Shown here in pieces: positions 1-7,878 of a DNA stretch of 64,000 nucleotides (positions within the stretch are counted from its first letter, which is position 1; each line of letters begins with the position of its first letter). Position numbers and translations under genes: made by a program. Below the pieces are notes generated by a model that was not told where the DNA came from, made no database searches, and was given only the letters and a program-made list of their open reading frames with translations. The stretch comes from CAWUKT01 sp963923035 (GTDB lineage: Bacteria; Bacteroidota; Bacteroidia; J057; JADKCL01): the NCBI GenBank assembly GCA_963923035.1, contig CAWUKT010000009.1, forward strand, positions 62,001 through 126,000, written 5' to 3'.

Positions 1-1321
1 GGAAGCTCTCCGGCATCTTTTCCCAGATGCCCATGGTCCGGTCGCCCTGGACATTGCTGTGTCCGCGGACGGGACAGGTCCCGGCCCCCGGTTTGCCCAC
101 GGCACCCCGCAGCAGCAGCAGGTTGACCACTTCCTGGATATTCTGAACCGAGTTTTTGTGTTGGGTCAATCCCATGGCCCAGCACACGATGATCTTTTCC
201 TTTTTGGCCACCAAATCGGCCATTTTTTCCATTTCTCCCCGCCCAATACCACTTTCTTCGACGCATTCTTCTACCGAGACCTTCCGCAAATCTTCCAGAA
301 AGGCATCGATTCCATCTGTTTTCGAGCGGATAAATTCCCAATCAAAAACTGTCCCGGGAGCCTGGTCTTCCTTTTCCAGCAGTATTCGCATGATGCCCTT
401 GAACAAGGCCACGTCGCCATTGACCCGGACGGGCAGGTGAAAATTGGCGATTTCGTACCCGCCGGTCAGGACGCCTACCGGATCCTGGGGATTGGTGAAT
501 TTCTTCAATCCCGCCTCAAAGAGGGGATTGATGCTGACCACGGTCCCGCCGTGACGGCGGCATTTTTCCAGGGCCGACAACATCCGGGGATGGTTCGTGC
601 CGGGGTTTTGACCGACAATCAGGATCAACTCGGCTTCATGCAGGTCGTCGAGTGTGACGCTTCCTTTGCCAATCCCGAGGGTATGGGAAAGGGCGGCTCC
701 ACTGCTCTCGTGGCACATATTGGAGCAGTCGGGCAGGTTATTCGTTCCGAACTCGCGGGCCAGCAATTGCCACATGAAGGCGGCTTCGTTGGAGGTCCGG
801 CCGGAGGTATAGAAAATGGCTTCGTTGGGGGAGGAGAGGGCGTTCATTTCCCGGGCAATCAGCCGAAAGGCGTCGTCCCAGGAGATGGCTTCGTAGTGGT
901 TGCTGCCCTGGCGGAGGACAAACGGCTCGGTGATGCGGCCAGCTTTTCCCAATTCAAAATCGGGCCATGTGCTCAGATCAACGACACTGTGCCGCTTGAA
1001 AAAACGGGCATTGACGCGCTTGGAAGTGGCTTCTTCAGCAAGGGCCTTGGCACCATTTTCGCAGTACTCCGCGACCGCGCTCCGTGGCCCATCGGGATCC
1101 GGCCACGCACATCCGGCACAGTCAAAACCGCCCTTTTGGTTCATCTGGCCAATGGTCCGCATGCCCGCAAAAAAGCCCATTTCGCGCCGCAGGTGCTGCA
1201 AAGCGACCTTGACCGCCATGACCCCAGCGGCTTTGTCTTCGGGCGCCGTGAGGCGGAGGCGACGGTGTCGGGGCGGCGGAACGAGATGGACCGGACGGGG
1301 GGACGAAGCTACTGTTTCCAT
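1..1321 (-). CDS. FdhF/YdeP-family molybdopterin oxidoreductase (C-terminus cut by window)
   Basis: The first 440 codons are visible; the 3' end lies before base 1. The reading frame was derived by translating the reverse complement from the ATG at 1321. Residues 66-76 contain CAGCAWPDP, the N-terminal cysteine signature of the FdhF/YdeP group of molybdopterin (bis-MGD) oxidoreductases, preceded by NQKGG. Further on are CSNMCHESSG, GQNPGTNHPR and the AMGLTQHKNSVQ-type stretch, all typical of the cofactor-binding fold. No 4Fe-4S ferredoxin-like N-terminus is seen. Family members resemble formate dehydrogenase alpha subunits but the substrate is often unknown, and some are linked to acid resistance. 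Cytoplasmic, no Tat signal visible. No partner subunit lies next to it inside the window. Confidence 0.9.
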   Translation of the reverse strand, partial: METVASSPRPVHLVPPPRHRRLRLTAPEDKAAGVMAVKVALQHLRREMGFFAGMRTIGQMNQKGGFDCAGCAWPDPDGPRSAVAEYCENGAKALAEEATSKRVNARFFKRHSVVDLSTWPDFELGKAGRITEPFVLRQGSNHYEAISWDDAFRLIAREMNALSSPNEAIFYTSGRTSNEAAFMWQLLAREFGTNNLPDCSNMCHESSGAALSHTLGIGKGSVTLDDLHEAELILIVGQNPGTNHPRMLSALEKCRRHGGTVVSINPLFEAGLKKFTNPQDPVGVLTGGYEIANFHLPVRVNGDVALFKGIMRILLEKEDQAPGTVFDWEFIRSKTDGIDAFLEDLRKVSVEECVEESGIGRGEMEKMADLVAKKEKIIVCWAMGLTQHKNSVQNIQEVVNLLLLRGAVGKPGAGTCPVRGHSNVQGDRTMGIWEKMPESF

Positions 1322-1421
1322 GACACTCAATTAATGTTCAATTGGGGAAATGTCCAAATTGAGAAAGGAGTTATTCGAAGGCAAAAGAGCCTTTGTACGA
1401 CGCTTGGATAAGATTAGGGGC

Positions 1422-1952
1422 CTACCGGGAAAGTATCCAATGCAAGGCCGTCTCATTTTCAACCGTTCCCATATTCTGGAATCCAAGGGCGGTCAGGATT
1501 CGGGTGGAGGGGTTCTCTTCATTGAGGGTATGGGCCTGGACAAAGTGGACTTCGGGATGGGAAAAAGCGTGTTTGACCAAACCCACGGCCATTTCTTTCC
1601 CAATTCCCTGTTGCTGGTAATTCGGCGCTACGGCATATCCAATTTCAACCATCCCCGCCAGGTCCGGCACTCCTTTGTACCCACCACTGCCCACCAGGAT
1701 ATTGTCCTTGGGAATGAACGTCAGCCACGTCCACCAATGTTTCGCCTCCGGCTCATCGATCAATTTCCGGAGGGCATATTCCAATGCGGTAATGCCAAAG
1801 GGATTCCAATTTTCCGCCACATGCACCCGCAAAAGCTCGGACAAGGGCCCATCTCCCTGAATGGCCGTCTGCAGGATTTGGACATCGCTGGTGGCCAATA
1901 GGAGATTTTCCGTCTCAATGGTATTGCCAAAGGGAAATGGAGGGTGGTGCAT
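1422..1952 (-). CDS. GNAT family N-acetyltransferase (RimJ/RimL-like)
   Basis: 176 residues. The second half carries the acetyl-CoA binding pattern EIGYAVAPNYQQQGIGKEMA (Q-x-x-G-I-G), followed by VHFVQAHTLNEENPSTRILTALGF, where N-x-x-S and a C-terminal LGF are hallmarks of RimL-type protein N-acetyltransferases. The WTWLTF and GSGGYKG strands precede it. Substrate cannot be inferred. It stands alone on the minus strand between the oxidoreductase and the membrane protein, with gaps of about 100 bases on each side. Confidence 0.85.
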   Translation of the reverse strand: MHHPPFPFGNTIETENLLLATSDVQILQTAIQGDGPLSELLRVHVAENWNPFGITALEYALRKLIDEPEAKHWWTWLTFIPKDNILVGSGGYKGVPDLAGMVEIGYAVAPNYQQQGIGKEMAVGLVKHAFSHPEVHFVQAHTLNEENPSTRILTALGFQNMGTVENETALHWILSR

Positions 1953-2059
1953 GAGGGTCTGGGGATGAACGAAGTAAGGCTATAAAATAAACCAGACCAT
2001 CGATTCTCCAAATGAAGATCGGGGAGAGGGGGGCAAACCCGCAGTAAATTTCGGAAAGT

Positions 2060-2839
2060 CTATTGGGGCGTTGCCATTTGGATTCCTGAGGGGGCCTTGG
2101 CGGCTTTGGGAGCCTTTTTCTCTTTTCTCCGGGCGATGCTTTCTGTTTCGAGGGTGTAGAGGAATGAACCCAGCAGGAAGCCACCGACTCCAGTGAAGGC
2201 GTGCCACAAGAAGTGAGTGCCCATGGGCAGAACCTCCGTGACGACAGGCCACGGATCGGCTTCCCGACACAACAGGGCGGTCCCAAAGGCGAGGAAAGTG
2301 GCGATGATGGTAAAGGTCCCTTTTCCTTTCATTTGAACCAGCAAAATGATCAACGGAATCAAAAAGCCGAGTCCTCCTACGGCATAACTGAGGTTGATGG
2401 AGAGGGGAGGTTCAAAACTGGACGCCACCCCAAATCTAGCCGCCCCCAAGGCAATGATGACCAGCGTGGTGATATGCCATTTTCGGAGGACCTTGGCCCA
2501 GAGGTAAATGGTGACGGCGAGGGTCACTACGGCCGCTGGCGCAAAGTCCATGACCAGCAGGGCATTGGAGGAGCGGGTGGCGTGGAAAAGGGTGCTGCCC
2601 AATCCATTGAGGAAGAGGAAAGGCATACAGAGAGTGAGGAACCAGTACTGACGGTACCGTCCCCAGAGCCGCCACGCCCAATAGACGGCGGGCAAGGCAA
2701 TCAACAACGACGACCACGCGTTGAAGGGTTCTACGATGACTTCTCCCGGAACATTCGCGGTTTCGGCATAAATAGGTCCGAAATCGAGTATCCCAAGATG
2801 GTCACGGATCAAGCTGTCGGAGTTGATAGGATTTGCCAT
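2060..2839 (-). CDS. CREST/ceramidase-like seven-helix membrane protein
   Basis: 259 residues with about seven hydrophobic segments. The pattern S82...LFHAT (H86), LLVMDFAP (D98) and the late THFLWHAFTG (HxxxH around 213-217) matches the conserved Ser, His, Asp and HxxxH residues of the CREST superfamily of predicted metal-dependent membrane hydrolases, which includes alkaline ceramidases and PAQR receptors. The C-terminal tail is Lys/Ala-rich and cytosolic-looking. Inner membrane. Substrate unknown; a lipid amidase role is an inference from the superfamily. Not obviously in an operon. Confidence 0.7.
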   Translation of the reverse strand: MANPINSDSLIRDHLGILDFGPIYAETANVPGEVIVEPFNAWSSLLIALPAVYWAWRLWGRYRQYWFLTLCMPFLFLNGLGSTLFHATRSSNALLVMDFAPAAVVTLAVTIYLWAKVLRKWHITTLVIIALGAARFGVASSFEPPLSINLSYAVGGLGFLIPLIILLVQMKGKGTFTIIATFLAFGTALLCREADPWPVVTEVLPMGTHFLWHAFTGVGGFLLGSFLYTLETESIARRKEKKAPKAAKAPSGIQMATPQ

Positions 2840-2957
2840 TTCTCAGTTTAAAGCTAAGGTAATTTTCCGCAAAGCAGCTTCCCCATTACCGAATGCTGCT
2901 CCCCATTTCAGTAGGTCTAACTGATAAACTGAGAGATTGTGAGATTTTGCTAAGGAT

Positions 2958-3656
2958 TTATTCAATTTTATCTGTCAACCAGACGGCTCCAGCAATGGAT
3001 TCTCCGCGGGCCGCGGCCCGGCAGGCCTGATCGGCCCGTCGCATGGGTTCGATGACCCGATAGGGACCACCCATGGCGAGAACGGCTTGGACCGCCCGGT
3101 CCAGATTGATCAGGTGTCCCACGCTCACAAAGACCGGCTTCACGCCGGTCACCGTCCGCAAGGCCATGCCCACGACCTGGCCCTGGCACTTGATTTCCAG
3201 GCAACTGCCCTGTTCCGATCCCAGATCGTCCTGAAATGGGAGCAGGCTCTCCTTGGCCAGCCCGATGCAGGGCTTGTTCATCTCCAATCCCAGCCAGCTG
3301 GCCACTCCGAACAGTCGGGGATGGGCGCGCCCGTGGCCATCGACCACGAGGCAATCGATCTGGTCGAGGGCCATGCGCTGCAAGGCCGATCGCAGCACCG
3401 GACCTTCGCGAAAGGCGAAAAATCCCGGTTGGTACTCGGCTCGGACCGCTTCCTGGGTCAGGTAGGTTTTGATGTGGCGGTCGGGAAATTCGTGCAGGTC
3501 AATGGCGACGAAGGCCGTGGTGTCCAGGTATTGGACGTCGAGGGTGGCAATGATTTGGCCGGGATGGGGAATCCCGGGGTCGGAGGGATGCTCGGTGAGC
3601 ACCTGGGCCGCCAGCGCTTGTTGCTGGCGTTTCATTTCATCTGGCGTCCATTCCAT
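2958..3656 (-). CDS. nfi: endonuclease V (deoxyinosine/inosine 3' endonuclease)
   Basis: 232 residues from the chosen ATG at 3656. Conserved motifs are all present: DVQY (first metal Asp), YQPGFFAFREGP (catalytic Glu in FRE), VVDGHGRAHPR (second metal Asp and nucleic-acid-binding HPR), then the late P-x-R-x-AD motif. Endonuclease V cuts the second phosphodiester 3' of inosine in DNA, and in many organisms in RNA. The ATG at 3656 gives the N-terminal W-x-P-E/D-E helix seen in characterised members and overlaps the upstream stop (3637-3639) by 20 bases. An ATG at 3635 is the alternative, and a longer frame opens at 3692. The overlap suggests translational coupling to the RNA-end-recognition fusion gene upstream. 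Confidence 0.93.
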   Translation of the reverse strand: MEWTPDEMKRQQQALAAQVLTEHPSDPGIPHPGQIIATLDVQYLDTTAFVAIDLHEFPDRHIKTYLTQEAVRAEYQPGFFAFREGPVLRSALQRMALDQIDCLVVDGHGRAHPRLFGVASWLGLEMNKPCIGLAKESLLPFQDDLGSEQGSCLEIKCQGQVVGMALRTVTGVKPVFVSVGHLINLDRAVQAVLAMGGPYRVIEPMRRADQACRAAARGESIAGAVWLTDKIE

Positions 3657-6168
3657 GCCACGCCATTTCAAATTCAATTTCCGGGAATGCACTCCTGAAT
3701 TGTCTTCTCCAGCTGAGCTGGAGGGGCTGCCATTCTGCTTCGCGAGATGGGTTGAGCTTTCCGTAGAGCCGGGTTTGAAGTGTACCGGTATCGGCTGTCC
3801 ATTCGCCCATTGGCTGCAAAGGGCCGTCGATCAGGGGGCTTAGCTCCTCTATCCAGGCCTGTTCTTCGATCCATCCGCGGGCGGCAGCCTGTGCATCGGT
3901 ATCGGTAACCCCGATGGTCAGGGAAAGGTAAGTTTCCGAGGATGGGGCGGGCGAGGAGAAAAAGTCCAGCCAGGAGGCCTCGCCGCGTTGGATGCGCCAA
4001 ATGGTATCCAAACCCTGCCGAAATTCCTCCTGGAGGTGGAGCAGAATGGCGGAGGGCACCTTGGAAGTGGTATTCGTGGGGGGAAATCCAACGGACAGTA
4101 CCTGCATTGGAGCGTCAAACTGGGCGGTATAGTAGCCCTCGCGGACGGTGAGCGGATTCCGCCAATCGTGCTGGATCAGCCGCTGGAACATGTTTTCCAA
4201 CCATTTCTCCGGCATTTCTTCCGCCTCCGTTCCCGCCAACATCAACAGCCAGGCCATAATCGATGGGTATCCCCACTGGGGCTGGTTGATGTTCCGGGCG
4301 CTGGTCCACAATTGGAGGGCGTGGAAGGCGTTCCCGAAGATCGCCAATCCGGCATCGAGGTGCCGACGCAAGGCTGCGACTTCCAGCGATATGGTCAGGA
4401 CGGCCTGGTCTGCGTCGGAAAAGCGTTTGAATGCTTCGGTCGGCAATTGGCTCGGACGGACCAGGGGAATGTCCTCCGGGTAGCTGACATAGGCCAGGTT
4501 GATGTCGAGTCCTCCGGTTTGCAATCGGCTTCCCTCTAGGGTATCCACACCATCGTTTTCGCGCCAGAATTGTTGGAAGGCGGCCAGTTTTTGCCGGCCC
4601 ACGACCAGCAAATCGAGCCCAACAGCGGGAACTTTTATGTCGAGACCGCTCAGTCCCACCGTCCAATGACGGCTGTGGGTATCCCACCGCTGCAATGTCA
4701 TTTTGACCAGGGCATCCGCTTTTCGCCGATTCACAAGTTCCAACGCATTGAGTTGTAAGCCGCCCATGGCCAGGGCCGTCGTCAGATTTTGATCACGAAG
4801 CCGGAACCGGTGCTTCTTACCCGCACCTGTATCCCAGGGGATCACTTTCCGGACCACCATAGGGCCGTCGCCCCGTCGACTCAGGAGGCAGAGCGCGCCG
4901 ACCTCATCTTTCCAATCGATCAGCACCTTTTCAAGGTCTTGCTTGGTATCCATCGCATTCCATTGGCCGGGAATCTTGGCGATGGTGAGGTGCGGCTGAA
5001 AATCACCGTGGCGGTCCTGCTCGGTGCATTGCGGGAAGACTTCCTGGCAGATTTCCTGGAGTTGTCGGAACCGGTCGGTGGCATGGGCATCGGGTTTCCA
5101 CCACAAGACGGTCTTCCGCCTCTGCTCAAAGTGGCCAATACCGCTGATTTCCAGTGAGAAGGAGGCTTCTTCTGAGAAGGCGAGTGAAAGGGCCGCGGCC
5201 GCAGCAGGAAACAAGGCATCGGGAATGAACCCGTAGAGCAGGTTGATATGGGGCATCCAACGGGAGAAGTCAGGATCGATATCCCGCCGAATGGACTGGA
5301 TCGGCCCCCACAGGTGGGGCGGCGGAACGTAGGCCAGGGCCGAGCGGTGGGTGATCGGAGCTTCGGCCAGGTGCCGGTAGGAGGGATTCAGGAGAAAAGT
5401 CGCGACCAGAATTCCCTGTGAGGGAGATTCGGCTTGCCAGGGAACCAATTGGGCGTGGGGGCTGGCAAATGCGATGTGGGGCGTATCGGGATGCGGAGTG
5501 TCGGGCTGCAAGCGTTCCCAAAGGTCCGTTTCGAGGGGCTGGGAATGGATGGCGACCGAGGGCATATCGGAAGCGAGGCTGGGACCGAGGTGAAATTGAA
5601 AGGGTTGGGCGTTGAAGGAAAAGCGGAGGCCCAGGTGGTCTTCCCGTTGGATTTGGGAGGGGGCAAAGGGGGAATAAACGGTGCCAGCGCCCTCAGGGGC
5701 GTCCCAGCGGTACCAGCCCGCAAGGGCGGGCAACCAGGAGGGCGGGGAACCCGCTGCCACCACAAAATCCATTTTGAGGACCAGGGAGGCCGCGTCAGCG
5801 GGCGCAGGGGCATTTTCCTCGACCACCATCCACCGCAGCCATTCGACTTTGTAATTGTCACCGCCTGCTTCCGGATCGGTTGGAGACTCATTTTCCCGCC
5901 AAATCTCCTCCGGTTTCGATTCTCCCGATCCAAACACCCGGTCTTTGCGCGTTGCCCGGTCCCAAATCCGTTCCCCATCCAACACAAAGTACCAGACCCG
6001 TGACCAAGGAATCCGGCCGCCAGGATAAAATTCCGTCAGCTCCATTTCCATGGTGCCGGAATGGCGGTCTTCGTAGCCAATCCGAATCCGGTCGAGCGGG
6101 AATTCACCACTCCATTTCAGGCGGTGGTAAACATCTTCAGAACTGCGCAGGGGACGTTTGGGGGCCAT
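3637..6168 (-). CDS. MJ1316 RNA-end-recognition / 2H phosphoesterase / poly(A)-polymerase-like fusion
   Basis: 843 residues, multidomain. Residues about 8-82 match the MJ1316 (DUF504) fold, predicted to recognise cyclic-phosphate RNA ends: RLKWSGEF, RIGYEDRHSG, IPWSRVWYF, IWDRATRKDRVFGSG. Residues about 276-440 are a 2H (LigT/AKAP7-like) phosphoesterase with paired motifs at H307 (MPHINLLY) and H393-L-T395 (PHLTIAK). Residues about 470-735 resemble the nucleotidyltransferase and central domains of eukaryotic-type poly(A) polymerases, with QLWTSARNIN, YPSIMAWLLMLAG and VGFPPTNTTSKV; about 740-840 resemble the PAP RNA-binding domain. The catalytic Asp positions look degenerate (see findings). 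Cytoplasmic. Likely an RNA end-processing or repair factor; exact reaction unknown. The 3' end overlaps the endonuclease V gene. Confidence 0.85.
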   Translation of the reverse strand: MAPKRPLRSSEDVYHRLKWSGEFPLDRIRIGYEDRHSGTMEMELTEFYPGGRIPWSRVWYFVLDGERIWDRATRKDRVFGSGESKPEEIWRENESPTDPEAGGDNYKVEWLRWMVVEENAPAPADAASLVLKMDFVVAAGSPPSWLPALAGWYRWDAPEGAGTVYSPFAPSQIQREDHLGLRFSFNAQPFQFHLGPSLASDMPSVAIHSQPLETDLWERLQPDTPHPDTPHIAFASPHAQLVPWQAESPSQGILVATFLLNPSYRHLAEAPITHRSALAYVPPPHLWGPIQSIRRDIDPDFSRWMPHINLLYGFIPDALFPAAAAALSLAFSEEASFSLEISGIGHFEQRRKTVLWWKPDAHATDRFRQLQEICQEVFPQCTEQDRHGDFQPHLTIAKIPGQWNAMDTKQDLEKVLIDWKDEVGALCLLSRRGDGPMVVRKVIPWDTGAGKKHRFRLRDQNLTTALAMGGLQLNALELVNRRKADALVKMTLQRWDTHSRHWTVGLSGLDIKVPAVGLDLLVVGRQKLAAFQQFWRENDGVDTLEGSRLQTGGLDINLAYVSYPEDIPLVRPSQLPTEAFKRFSDADQAVLTISLEVAALRRHLDAGLAIFGNAFHALQLWTSARNINQPQWGYPSIMAWLLMLAGTEAEEMPEKWLENMFQRLIQHDWRNPLTVREGYYTAQFDAPMQVLSVGFPPTNTTSKVPSAILLHLQEEFRQGLDTIWRIQRGEASWLDFFSSPAPSSETYLSLTIGVTDTDAQAAARGWIEEQAWIEELSPLIDGPLQPMGEWTADTGTLQTRLYGKLNPSREAEWQPLQLSWRRQFRSAFPEIEFEMAWHGMDAR

Positions 6169-6426
6169 GGAGCGAATTTCAACGAAAAATCAACGGGAAG
6201 CAATTTCCCCTGCGCCTTTGACAGAGGTTGTCCAGGTTCGATCCTACTTTGAGGGTGTATCCAGAACAACCCAGAACCTAGAACCATGATGAATCCAGTA
6301 AATTGTTTGAAGCGTCTTTTTCGTTGGTGGAACTACGTCTTGAATTGGGCGGGAAAATCGCATTCGTGGGCCGAATGCGGGCCCACGGAGCCGTGTTGTG
6401 ATGCCGTGGCCTTGCTCCAGTGCTGA
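6169..6426. other. intergenic, no gene seen
   Basis: 258 bases between two minus-strand genes. I find no open frame with coding character, no strong hairpin with a T-run and no complete tRNA. It would contain the promoter of the fusion gene at 6168, but no clear box is visible. Confidence 0.5.
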
Positions 6427-6903
6427 TCAGCGGAAGTGTTGTTCCATTTCGGTGAAATGGGGATGGGACACAATTTGGGGGTAGCGCCGCAAAATATCCT
6501 GCCAGAGGGACTGCCGGAAGTCGCCGAAGCCTTCTTTGAACTCGCGGAAATCCAGCCGAATCGTCGGCTGGCTGCGGTCCTTCAGGTTTTTGATCAAAAA
6601 CAGATTGTCTTCCTTGACCAGGAGCAGGTCAAACCGCTGCTCCGGATCCGAAAAATTGATTTCGTCGAGGCGCATCCGCCCCATGATGCTCAATTGGCGC
6701 CGCAATTGCACTCCAAACCACAACAAATCAATGTCTTCCAGCACAATTCGCCGCTCGGGGTTCCATTTCTCCGAAATCTCCATGTTCCCGTACAGCACTT
6801 CCCGCGCACCCACCCGCTGCTGCTCTGTCGTAGGGAGCCGACCCCCCTCCAATTCAGGCGATTGGTTGGTCCATTGGTAAGCGATCCCGTTCAAATCCTT
6901 CAT
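6427..6903 (-). CDS. conserved-looking hypothetical protein coupled to sterol desaturase
   Basis: 158 residues from the ATG at 6903, which overlaps the TGA of the upstream desaturase gene (ATGA, 6900-6903), so it is almost certainly cotranslated. The open frame extends further upstream to 7020 but that part lies inside the desaturase. No signal peptide or transmembrane segment; the protein is acidic and Arg-rich with short strands (RRIVLEDIDLLWFGVQLRR, RFDLLLVKEDNLFLIKNL). I do not recognise a family. The coupling suggests a role connected with the desaturase product, which is inference only. Confidence 0.75.
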   Translation of the reverse strand: MKDLNGIAYQWTNQSPELEGGRLPTTEQQRVGAREVLYGNMEISEKWNPERRIVLEDIDLLWFGVQLRRQLSIMGRMRLDEINFSDPEQRFDLLLVKEDNLFLIKNLKDRSQPTIRLDFREFKEGFGDFRQSLWQDILRRYPQIVSHPHFTEMEQHFR

Positions 6904-7811
6904 GACTGTGCTTTCGTAGAGGACGAAGATATTTGCTTCCGCATTTGATTGGCTGTCAGGGTGCTGCCATCGTGGGACCATCCGGGCGGCGCGAAAACAT
7001 ACCGCCATTTGTCTCCCCATTTGGGAGATTTTTGAAGGTCCCGGAGCAGCTGCGCGTACTCATGGGTCGCGATCCGAAACGGATTGTTCGTCGCAATATT
7101 GGTCGTCAAGCCATATTCGACCGGTTCCTCATCTCGCTCCGGCTCAAATGTCCCGAACAACCGGTCCCAAATGATGAGGATTCCGGCGTGGTTGCGGTCG
7201 AGGTAGCGGACATTGGACCCGTGGTGGACGCGGTGGTGAGACGGCGTATTGAAAATGAATTCGACGATGCGGGGAAATTTGCGGACGGTTTCGGTGTGGA
7301 GGAAAAATTGGTAGACCAGGCTGATGGACATCATGGTCAGGACCATCAGCGGATGGAAACCGATGAGGGGTAGCCACAGGTACCAGATATATTTGTGGAA
7401 GAGTTCACCCCAGCTTTGACGCAGCGCTACGGCGAGGTTGTACTGTTGGGAGGAATGGTGGTTGACATGGGCCGCCCAGAACAAGCGGATTTCGTGGCAG
7501 GAGCGGTGGTGGAGGTAAAAGGAAAAGTCATCCGCGAGGAAGAGGAGGAGCCATGCCCACCACTGAGATCCGATGTCGAAGATGGCATATTGGTGGATGA
7601 AGGAAAAGACGAGGAAAACGACCACCTTCACGCCCAGGTTGATGATGGCGCTTCCGAAGCCCATCGCCAGGGAAGCCCACGCATCTTTGTTGTCGTAGGC
7701 TTTCCGTTGCTGGCGTTGACGAACGTAAATCTCCAGCCCGATGAACACGAAGAACAACGGGACCGCCACACCGAGGACGGGATCCATGAAGAGACGTTCT
7801 GGTAAATCCAT
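6900..7811 (-). CDS. sterol desaturase / fatty acid hydroxylase superfamily protein
   Basis: 303 residues, several transmembrane helices, and the diiron histidine boxes of the superfamily: SFYLHHRSCHE, HVNHHSSQQ and HRVHHGSN. Members hydroxylate or desaturate lipids such as sterols, fatty acids and carotenoids in the membrane, using O2. The C-terminus ends in a short serine-rich tail (ISSSSTK). First gene of a two-gene unit with the overlapping 158-residue protein. A second, divergent member lies at 51548-52477. Confidence 0.88.
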   Translation of the reverse strand: MDLPERLFMDPVLGVAVPLFFVFIGLEIYVRQRQQRKAYDNKDAWASLAMGFGSAIINLGVKVVVFLVFSFIHQYAIFDIGSQWWAWLLLFLADDFSFYLHHRSCHEIRLFWAAHVNHHSSQQYNLAVALRQSWGELFHKYIWYLWLPLIGFHPLMVLTMMSISLVYQFFLHTETVRKFPRIVEFIFNTPSHHRVHHGSNVRYLDRNHAGILIIWDRLFGTFEPERDEEPVEYGLTTNIATNNPFRIATHEYAQLLRDLQKSPKWGDKWRYVFAPPGWSHDGSTLTANQMRKQISSSSTKAQS

Positions 7812-7878
7812 GCAACTTTTTATCTCTGTAAAAATACGGATTCAGTTGCAGATGGACAATGGGGAAAAGAACGGGTGC

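Noticed and set aside
59..1411. 450-codon plus-strand frame
   Set aside because: It is antisense to the molybdopterin oxidoreductase, whose minus-strand translation shows family motifs (CAGCAWPDP); the plus frame shows none.
6231..6245. GGTTCGATCC resembling a tRNA T-arm
   Set aside because: The flanking bases do not form the 5-bp T-stem, and no anticodon arm, D-arm or acceptor stem can be drawn.
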